Below are positions 5,644 to 11,077 of a stretch of DNA of 11,077 nucleotides, piece by piece. Position 1 is the first letter of the stretch. Every line of letters starts with the position of its first letter. The position numbers and the translations under genes are program-made. The DNA comes from Candidatus Woesearchaeota archaeon (lineage in GTDB: Archaea; Nanobdellota; Nanobdellia; Woesearchaeales; JAFCFN01). The notes under the pieces are model-generated. The model was not told where the DNA came from and did not search any database. It saw only the letters and a program-made list of their open reading frames with translations. The stretch spans positions 1-11,077 of the forward strand of contig JAFCEI010000042.1 in NCBI GenBank assembly GCA_017609245.1. Reading direction: 5' to 3'.

Positions 5644-5750
5644 TATAAAATAAAAATAATTGTTTATTATATTTATTATTTATTTACAATATTGTAAATA
5701 ATTAAATAAAAAATAAAAAATTAAATAAAAATAAACATACTTTATTTTTA
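5641..5750. other. AT-rich segment, candidate DNA unwinding element
   Basis: Only six of 110 bases are G or C. The segment is built from runs of A with scattered T on its right half and mixed A/T on its left half, and it contains the palindrome at 5680-5701. Its borders coincide with the flanking ORB-like elements, which is where an origin would be expected to melt. Confidence 0.6.
5680..5701. repeat. 22-bp perfect palindrome near the centre of the origin
   Basis: The sequence reads the same on both strands from 5680 to 5701, with the core TTTACAATATTGTAAA. Its centre (5690/5691) lies close to the midpoint between the two ORB-like elements that flank the AT-rich segment. It holds two of the segment's six G/C bases in symmetric positions, plus none elsewhere nearby. 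It could be a binding site for a dimeric protein or a cruciform-prone site. Confidence 0.75.
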
Positions 5751-5753
5751 AGG

Positions 5754-5776
5754 TTTCCAATAGAAGTCAAAGGGTG
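5754..5776 (+). promoter_or_regulatory. Origin recognition box-like element, right
   Basis: TTTCCAATAGAAGTCAAAGG followed by GTG matches the archaeal ORB layout: a TTTCCA half, an imperfect GAA half, and a downstream G-string. It is the strongest of the three elements and is inverted relative to the left one at 5617-5643. Confidence 0.65.
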
Positions 5777-5830
5777 TGTTGTATGGTTTCTAATAATGAT
5801 TAATTTGTATGTATTTCCAAAAGCAATAAT

Positions 5831-5839
5831 ATTTATATA
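5831..5839 (+). promoter_or_regulatory. TATA-like box for orc1/cdc6
   Basis: ATTTATATA is centred about 27 nt before the orc1 ATG at 5862, so the transcript is probably leaderless. The third ORB-like element starts immediately downstream of it. Confidence 0.6.
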
Positions 5840-5859
5840 CCTCTTGTTCTGATGGAAAC
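5840..5859 (-). promoter_or_regulatory. ORB-like element between the orc1 TATA box and start codon
   Basis: On the minus strand this is TTTCCATCAGAACAAGAGG, sharing TTTCCA, AGAA and CAA-(G)AGG with the other two elements. On the plus strand TTCTGATGGAAAC also resembles a mini-ORB. It fills the space between TATA box and ATG, so bound Orc1/Cdc6 would be expected to block transcription of its own gene. Confidence 0.5.
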
Positions 5860-5861
5860 AT

Positions 5862-7070
5862 ATGAGTCAAAAGGGGTTGATCGGTTATTTTGAAAAATTT
5901 CTTGATAAAGAAAGTTTGTTTGACAACAAAAGGATTTTACAAGCCAATTATATGCCTGAGACAGTATTTCACAGAGAAGATGAGATCAAAAAAATTGCTA
6001 CAATCTTAGCACCTTCGCTTAAACTTGAAAAACCGTCTAATTTGTTCATTTATGGCAAGACAGGAACAGGAAAAACACTAACTATCAAACATATTACAAA
6101 CCAGATAGCTCAGGTTGCAAAAGAAAAAGACATAAAATTAAAAATTCTTTACATCAATTGTAAATTAAAAAGAGTTGCTGATACAGAATACAGATTAATT
6201 GCACAGTTTACAAGAGAATTAGGAAAAGACATACCTCCTACTGGACTGCCTACTGATGAAGTTTACAAAATATTTTTTTCTGCAATCGACAATGAAGAAC
6301 AACTAGTGATTTTAATATTAGATGAAGTTGATTATCTGGTCAAGAAAGCAGGTGACGAACTGCTTTATAATTTGACCAGAATCAATTCTGAATTGAAGAA
6401 CAGCCAGATTTCTTTAATAGGGATTAGTAATGACTTAATTTTTGCAGACCATCTTGATCCAAGAATAAAAAGCTCTTTATCAGAAGAAGAGTTGATTTTT
6501 CCGCCATATAATGCAATACAGCTACAAGATATTCTGAAACAAAGGACAGACAAAGCATTTAAAAAGAATGTTTTAGAACAAGGTTTGATTGAAAAATGTG
6601 CAGCTTTTGCAGCAAGAGAGCACGGAGATGCAAGAAGGGCCTTAGAATTGTTAAGGGTTTCAGCAGAAATAGCAGAGAGAAATGGTTTTAGCAACATAAA
6701 AATAGAACACCTTGATAGGGCAGAAAGGGAAATAGAAAAAAATCGCATACAAGATATAATTGTTGCGCAACCTAAACAACAGCAAGCAGTTCTTTTTTCT
6801 ATAATCTCTATATGTTCAAAGAGACAGAGAGGAATATTTACAGGAGAGGTTTATGAAGTTTACAAAGGAATATGTATTCAGTGTGGATTAAGACCTTTAA
6901 CGCAAAGAAGAGTGTCTGATATTATATCAGAATATGATATGTTTGGGGTGATAAATACAAATGTAATATCTAAAGGAAGATATGGAAGAACTAAAGAGAT
7001 TTCCTTAGCAATAGACTATCTGCTTGTTCCAAAGCTAAAGAAAATAATTGAAGAAAATTTAAGTTTATAA
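5862..7070 (+). CDS. orc1/cdc6: Orc1/Cdc6 replication initiator (AAA+ ATPase)
   Basis: Archaeal Orc1/Cdc6 binds origin recognition boxes and helps load the MCM helicase. The 402-residue product has the full family layout. The AAA+ module covers about 20-290: Walker A GKTGTGKT (65-72), Walker B LILDE (151-155), sensor 1 around Asn190 (IGISND), and sensor 2 Arg258 (GDARRALELL). The segment DPRIKSSLSEEELIFPPY (199-216) corresponds to the initiator-specific region that contacts the ORB G-string. A C-terminal winged helix covers about 303-395 (QQQAVLFSIISICS ... KGRYGRTKEISL). Motifs appear intact, so it is expected to be active. It sits directly after the putative origin and starts the orc1-DP1-DP2 series; DP1 begins 1 nt after its stop. 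Only this one copy is visible in the window. Confidence 0.96.
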   Translation: MSQKGLIGYFEKFLDKESLFDNKRILQANYMPETVFHREDEIKKIATILAPSLKLEKPSNLFIYGKTGTGKTLTIKHITNQIAQVAKEKDIKLKILYINCKLKRVADTEYRLIAQFTRELGKDIPPTGLPTDEVYKIFFSAIDNEEQLVILILDEVDYLVKKAGDELLYNLTRINSELKNSQISLIGISNDLIFADHLDPRIKSSLSEEELIFPPYNAIQLQDILKQRTDKAFKKNVLEQGLIEKCAAFAAREHGDARRALELLRVSAEIAERNGFSNIKIEHLDRAEREIEKNRIQDIIVAQPKQQQAVLFSIISICSKRQRGIFTGEVYEVYKGICIQCGLRPLTQRRVSDIISEYDMFGVINTNVISKGRYGRTKEISLAIDYLLVPKLKKIIEENLSL

Positions 7071-7071
7071 A

Positions 7072-8523
7072 ATGGATTATTCTGAAAAAAAGAAAGAAAT
7101 TATAAAACTTTGTTTTGAGAAAGACATATTGGTCAATCCTGATTTTCTGAATCAACTACAGGAAGAAGAATTAGAAAAGATACAAAGATTTATTGCAGAG
7201 AACGAAGATATCAATTTTCTCGATAAAAATATTTTTGAAAATCAAAACAACGAAAAACAAATAAACAAATCCAATGTAAAGGTTTTGTTTAACTATCAAG
7301 AAGAGTCTAAAAAAAGGACAGAACAGGACTTTATAGCTTATTTTAATTCCAGGTACAAAGCATTGGAACAAATCCTTAAACAAAGATTTGAGCTTCAGGA
7401 TGCAATATCAATTAATAGAGCTTTAGCAAAGACAGAAAAAGAAACCATTTCTTTAATTGGCTTGGTAGAAGAAAAACAGATAACAAAGAACGGCCATATT
7501 TTCATAACTCTTGAAGATCCTACAGGAAAGATCAGGGTTTTGGTAAACAAAGACAGGAAGGATCTATTTCAACAAGCAAAAGATATTGTTGAGGATGAGG
7601 CAATCGGAATAAAGGGCACAAGTGGCAACAAAATAGTCTTTGCTGACAATATATTACAGCCAGACATACCTTTAAATAAAACACTAAAAAAATCAAAACA
7701 AGAGGGTTACGCAGTTTTTATATCAGATCTTCATTTTGGCGCTAAAAATTTTCTACGAGATAAATTTGAACAGTTCATAAAATGGATTAATGGTGAGGTG
7801 GGAGGTGAAGAACATAAACAAATAGCAAAGAAAATAAAATATCTCTTTATTGTGGGAGATGTTGTAGAAGGAGCTGGAATTTATCCTGGTCAAGAAAAGG
7901 ATGTATTTATAGAGGATATATATGAACAATATGAGGAATGCGCCAAGATACTTTCAAAAATTCCATCCCATATATCAATCATAATCTGTCCAGGTAATCA
8001 TGATGCTATGAGAATAGCAGAACCGCAGCCACCTCTGTATAAAGATTTTGCAAAACCTCTTTATGAACTAAAAAACACAGTGATGGTAAGCAATCCAGCA
8101 CTTTTAAATATTGATTCTACTCCAGATTTTGAAGGGTTTGACATATTATTGTATCACGGTTTCAGTTTTCCATATTATGCAGATATTGTTGAGAGTATAA
8201 GAAATGAAGGAGGGATGGAGAGAAGCGATCTGATAATGAAATTTTTACTTCAGAGGAGACATCTCGCACCTTCGCATTCTTCAACATTAACAATCCCTGA
8301 TGCTAACAAAGATCCTTTAGTCATAGATACTATTCCTGATTTTTTTGTTACAGGTCATATCCATACTTTGGGTTTTGCAGAATATAAAAACATCTCAATG
8401 ATAAATGTCTCTTGCTGGATGACACAGACAGACGACCAAATCAGAAGAGGTATTGTACCTAAGCCGGCAAGGGCAGTGATGGTAAATTTAAAAACAAGAA
8501 GGACTAAAATCCTTAAATTTTAA
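7072..8523 (+). CDS. polB: DNA polymerase D (Pol II) small subunit DP1
   Basis: DP1 is the Mre11-like 3'-5' proofreading exonuclease subunit of the archaeal replicative polymerase PolD. The 483-residue product shows an N-terminal helical domain (1-60), a charged linker (60-85), an OB fold (about 125-200: ISLIGLVEEKQ ... ITLEDPTGKIRVLVN), and a calcineurin-type phosphoesterase domain (about 213-483). All metal-site motifs are visible: FISDLHFG (Asp219, His221), VGDVVEG (Asp263), PGNHD (Asn309, His310, Asp311), LLYHGFSF (His362) and VTGHIH (His429, His431). The phosphodiesterase site therefore looks intact, unlike the inactivated eukaryotic B-subunits. It begins 1 nt after orc1, which suggests co-transcription and translational coupling. 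A 61-nt gap separates it from DP2. Confidence 0.96.
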   Translation: MDYSEKKKEIIKLCFEKDILVNPDFLNQLQEEELEKIQRFIAENEDINFLDKNIFENQNNEKQINKSNVKVLFNYQEESKKRTEQDFIAYFNSRYKALEQILKQRFELQDAISINRALAKTEKETISLIGLVEEKQITKNGHIFITLEDPTGKIRVLVNKDRKDLFQQAKDIVEDEAIGIKGTSGNKIVFADNILQPDIPLNKTLKKSKQEGYAVFISDLHFGAKNFLRDKFEQFIKWINGEVGGEEHKQIAKKIKYLFIVGDVVEGAGIYPGQEKDVFIEDIYEQYEECAKILSKIPSHISIIICPGNHDAMRIAEPQPPLYKDFAKPLYELKNTVMVSNPALLNIDSTPDFEGFDILLYHGFSFPYYADIVESIRNEGGMERSDLIMKFLLQRRHLAPSHSSTLTIPDANKDPLVIDTIPDFFVTGHIHTLGFAEYKNISMINVSCWMTQTDDQIRRGIVPKPARAVMVNLKTRRTKILKF

Positions 8524-8584
8524 GACAACAAAAAAATTCATAAATGAGTTTTTTGAGCCTTAAACTTTTGAGAAAAGAGTTAAG

Positions 8585-11077
8585 ATGCAATTAAGCGAGA
8601 ATATAAAAAATTATTTTGAAAATATTGAGAAAAGAGTAAGGGCAGAATATGCTATAGCAGAAAAAGCAAGAAAGCTCGGATTAGACCCAGAAGAAAAAGT
8701 TGATATTCCTTTAACTAGCAATATGGCTGAAAGAGTAGAGGGATTGATATCCACTGTTGCTCCGCAATTAGTGGGATCAGGGATCACAAAAAGAATTGAG
8801 CAGCTGGAAAAGAAATATGGTACACTATCCTGGCAGGTTGCATTGGTCATAGCAGAAGAGGTCGCCAAAGAGAAATTTTGCAAATTCGATTCTGTAAAAG
8901 AAGCAATGGAGGTAGGGATAAGAGCGGGTTTTACATATCACACATTAGGGATTGTTTCGGCCCCTCTTGAGGGTTTGGTCGAGATAGTGATCAAAAAAAG
9001 GAAAGACGGCAAGGATTATCTCGCATTGAAATATGCAGGACCTGTCAGAGGGGCAGGAGGAACTGCAGCAAGTGTTTCAGTCATAATCGCCGATTATGTA
9101 AGAAAAAAAATGGGGTTAGATGTTTATGATCCTGATGAAAGAGAGGTCGAGAGATACATCAGTGAATTGTATGATTATCATGATAGGGTTACAAACCTTC
9201 AGTATAAGCCAAGCCCTGAAGAGATAAGATTTTTGGCAAAAAATATCCCTGTCGAGGTTGATGGGGACCCGACAGAGAGAATGGAAGTCAGCAATTACAA
9301 GGATCTGCCAAGAGTAGAGACTAACAGGATAAGGGGCGGACTTTGCCTAGTTTTTTCTATGATGGCCTTGAAGGCACCAAAATTATGGAAAAGGCTTGAT
9401 AAATGGGGTAGGGATTTTGAGCTAGACTGGGGTTTTTTGGATGAGTTTTTGAAGATACAAAAATCAGCAAAAGCAAAATTAGAGGAAAAAGAAATTATAG
9501 AGGAAAAAATAAAACCTGATTTTACCTTTATTTCAGACCTTGTTGCCGGAAGACCTGTTCTAACAGAGCCTATGAAAAAAGGGGGGTTTAGGCTTAGGTA
9601 TGGCAGAAATAGGATATCTGGTTATTCTGCAGCATCTATACATCCTGCCACAATGTTTTTGCTGAACAAATATATTGCGACAGGGTCACAACTAAAGGTT
9701 GAGAGGCCTGGAAAAGCAGCTGCAATAACCCCTTGCGACACAATAGAGGGGCCAATTGTTAAATTAAAAGATGGCAGTGTCTTGGCGGTAAGCAGTGAAA
9801 AGCAGGCAAAACAGCTTTTTAGTGATATAGTTGAGATATTATTTTTAGGTGATTTTCTTATAAGTTATGGGGATTTTTCAGAAAATGGCCACAAATTAGT
9901 ACCTTGCGGCTATAATGAGGAATGGTGGCTACAGGAACTGGAGAAAGCAGTTGTAAACTCTTTTGGATCGATTGACATAGACAAATTATCTGAATTAGTT
10001 GAAATTCCTGCAGAGTATTTGGACAAGATATTAAATGACTGTTTTAATTATGTACCTACAGCAGAAGCAAGCATAAAGATATCTGAAAAGCTCAACATTC
10101 CCTTACATCCTAAATATACTTATCACTGGGCAGACATCAGTAGGGAACAGCTTTTTAGCCTGCTAAACTGGCTAGACAATGCAAAAGTAAAAAAAAATGA
10201 GCATGGAATAGATAAAGTCATAATCCCTGTCGGTGAAGAGAAAAGGGTGCTTGAGGAGCTAGGCATTCCCCACTCTGTCATTACCAGTGAATTTGTAATG
10301 ATTAACAAGGCAGAGGCTGCAGCACTTTTCTTTAGTTTAGGGATCACAGAAGAAAGCGGGATGACAAAGATCAAGGAGGCTATTGGCAAGAATCCAGAAA
10401 AAAACGCTTTTGATATAATAAAAACTTTAGGTATCAGGTTGCGGGATAAATCAGGCACATACATTGGCGCAAGAATGGGAAGGCCTGAAAAAGCAAAAAT
10501 GCGAAAACTGACAGGCTCTCCTCAGGTTCTTTTTCCTGTCGGAGATGCTGGCGGAAGGTTAAGGTGTTTCCAGGCAGCGCTTGAGCAAGGAAAAATCAGG
10601 GCAGATTTTCCATTATTTTTCTGCCACACATGCAATAAAGAGAGCATTTATCCTGTTTGTGAGTTATGTGGGAGCAGGACAAAACAAAAATATTTCTGCA
10701 CTTTTTGCGGTATCTTAGACGGGGACAAATGCAAGCACGGCAAAGCGCAAACATTTAGGAAAGGTGAAATCGATATTAAGCCGTATTTTGATCAGGCACT
10801 TAAAAAAATAGACGAGATACATTACCCTGACTTGATCAAAGGCGTAAGAGGCACTGCTAATAAAGACCATATTCCTGAAAGGCTTGAAAAAGGAATCTTG
10901 AGAGCCAAGAATAATGTTTATGTCAATAAAGATGGCACCATCCGTTATGACATGACTGAACTGCCGCTGACACATTTTAAGGCTGGGGAAATCACAACTT
11001 CTGTCAGCAAACTAAAAGAATTAGGGTATGACAAAGACATAAAAGGAAAAGATATCAAGAGCGATGACCAGATCATA
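8585..11077 (+). CDS. polC: DNA polymerase D (Pol II) large subunit DP2 (partial)
   Basis: DP2 is the catalytic polymerase subunit of PolD, with a double-psi-beta-barrel core related to multisubunit RNA polymerases. A frame of 831 codons runs from ATG 8585 off the right edge without a stop; family members are roughly 1,100-1,300 residues, so the catalytic Asp cluster lies beyond the window. Visible landmarks: the N-terminal YAIAEKARKLGLDPEE and SNMAERVEGLI, the conserved YAGPVRGAGGTAA near residue 152, LPRVETNRIRGG, GFRLRYGRNRISGYSAASIHP, and GARMGRPEKAKMRKL leading into GDAGGRLR. Two zinc modules follow: Cys680/683/692/695 and Cys705/708/716 with His718. No intein interrupts the visible part. 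Three minus-strand open frames within it are shadows. No clear Shine-Dalgarno or TATA box was found in the 61-nt gap after DP1. Confidence 0.95.
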   Translation, partial: MQLSENIKNYFENIEKRVRAEYAIAEKARKLGLDPEEKVDIPLTSNMAERVEGLISTVAPQLVGSGITKRIEQLEKKYGTLSWQVALVIAEEVAKEKFCKFDSVKEAMEVGIRAGFTYHTLGIVSAPLEGLVEIVIKKRKDGKDYLALKYAGPVRGAGGTAASVSVIIADYVRKKMGLDVYDPDEREVERYISELYDYHDRVTNLQYKPSPEEIRFLAKNIPVEVDGDPTERMEVSNYKDLPRVETNRIRGGLCLVFSMMALKAPKLWKRLDKWGRDFELDWGFLDEFLKIQKSAKAKLEEKEIIEEKIKPDFTFISDLVAGRPVLTEPMKKGGFRLRYGRNRISGYSAASIHPATMFLLNKYIATGSQLKVERPGKAAAITPCDTIEGPIVKLKDGSVLAVSSEKQAKQLFSDIVEILFLGDFLISYGDFSENGHKLVPCGYNEEWWLQELEKAVVNSFGSIDIDKLSELVEIPAEYLDKILNDCFNYVPTAEASIKISEKLNIPLHPKYTYHWADISREQLFSLLNWLDNAKVKKNEHGIDKVIIPVGEEKRVLEELGIPHSVITSEFVMINKAEAAALFFSLGITEESGMTKIKEAIGKNPEKNAFDIIKTLGIRLRDKSGTYIGARMGRPEKAKMRKLTGSPQVLFPVGDAGGRLRCFQAALEQGKIRADFPLFFCHTCNKESIYPVCELCGSRTKQKYFCTFCGILDGDKCKHGKAQTFRKGEIDIKPYFDQALKKIDEIHYPDLIKGVRGTANKDHIPERLEKGILRAKNNVYVNKDGTIRYDMTELPLTHFKAGEITTSVSKLKELGYDKDIKGKDIKSDDQII

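Larger units (their letters stand above)
5617..5862. other. Putative chromosomal replication origin (oriC)
   Basis: The gene-free stretch 5548-5861 lies directly upstream of orc1/cdc6 and has the layout of a characterised archaeal origin. An AT-rich unwinding-element-like segment (5641-5750, six G/C in 110 nt) is flanked by oppositely oriented ORB-like elements at 5617-5643 (minus) and 5754-5776 (plus). A third is at 5840-5859 (minus). Aligned by eye, the three share TTYCYA, then AGAA, then CAA and a G-rich end. Weaker TTTCC/TTTCT half-sites occur at 5786 and 5814. Genes on both sides are transcribed outward. The assignment rests on motif resemblance and gene context, not on a skew calculation. 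Confidence 0.7.

Noticed and set aside
5548..5861. A small RNA gene or tRNA in the long gap
   Set aside because: The sequence is extremely AT-rich with no cloverleaf or GC-rich stems; an origin explains the ordered elements better.
8611..10975. Three minus-strand open frames (8611-8883, 10123-10464, 10715-10975)
   Set aside because: All lie inside the continuous plus-strand DP2 frame, whose conserved motifs and zinc-binding cysteines are clear. They show no family motifs.
8585..11077. Intein in DP2
   Set aside because: Inteins are known in DP2 of some archaea, but the visible 831 codons run through family motifs without an insertion; the remaining part is outside the window.

Overview
The window reads as a low-GC archaeal chromosome fragment. 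Archaeal information-processing genes dominate: tRNA-splicing endonuclease EndA, RNase Z, Holliday junction resolvase Hjc, transcription factor TFE, Orc1/Cdc6, and both subunits of the D-family DNA polymerase. Several genes have a TATA-like box about 26-27 nt before the start codon, the usual layout of archaeal leaderless transcripts. The low GC, compact spacing, and a ribose-1,5-bisphosphate isomerase-type gene would fit a DPANN-type lineage (Woesearchaeota/Pacearchaeota-like). That placement is inference; a marker-gene tree would be needed to settle it.

Left part (1-3315). A minus-strand gene runs off the left edge and encodes a winged-helix-like N-terminus plus a possible Mrr-like nuclease domain. 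Next to it, also on the minus strand, is endA. A 76-nt divergent gap separates endA from a plus-strand series rnz, hjc, tfe. The two genes sharing this gap both mature tRNA: EndA removes introns and RNase Z trims the 3' end.

Middle part (3370-5547, all minus strand). This holds an IF-2B-fold isomerase (probable ribose-1,5-bisphosphate isomerase), a small protein that closely resembles bacterial sigma-70 region 4, and a TrmB-family regulator. The regulator gene is broken by a perfect 47-bp tandem duplication. Removing one copy restores a single 263-residue frame.

Origin and replication operon (5548-11077). The 314-nt gap before orc1/cdc6 looks like a replication origin. A 110-nt segment with only six G/C bases, centred near a 22-bp perfect palindrome, is flanked by two oppositely oriented Origin-Recognition-Box-like elements. 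A third such element lies between the orc1 TATA box and its start codon. Downstream come orc1/cdc6, DNA polymerase D small subunit (DP1, 1 nt after orc1), and the large subunit (DP2, cut by the right edge). Initiator, origin and replicative polymerase therefore sit together, an arrangement also known from Thermococcales. Genes immediately on both sides are transcribed away from the putative origin.

No RNA gene, CRISPR array, insertion sequence or classic defence cassette was seen. The most noteworthy items are the origin structure, the duplication-broken TrmB gene and the stand-alone sigma-region-4-like protein.
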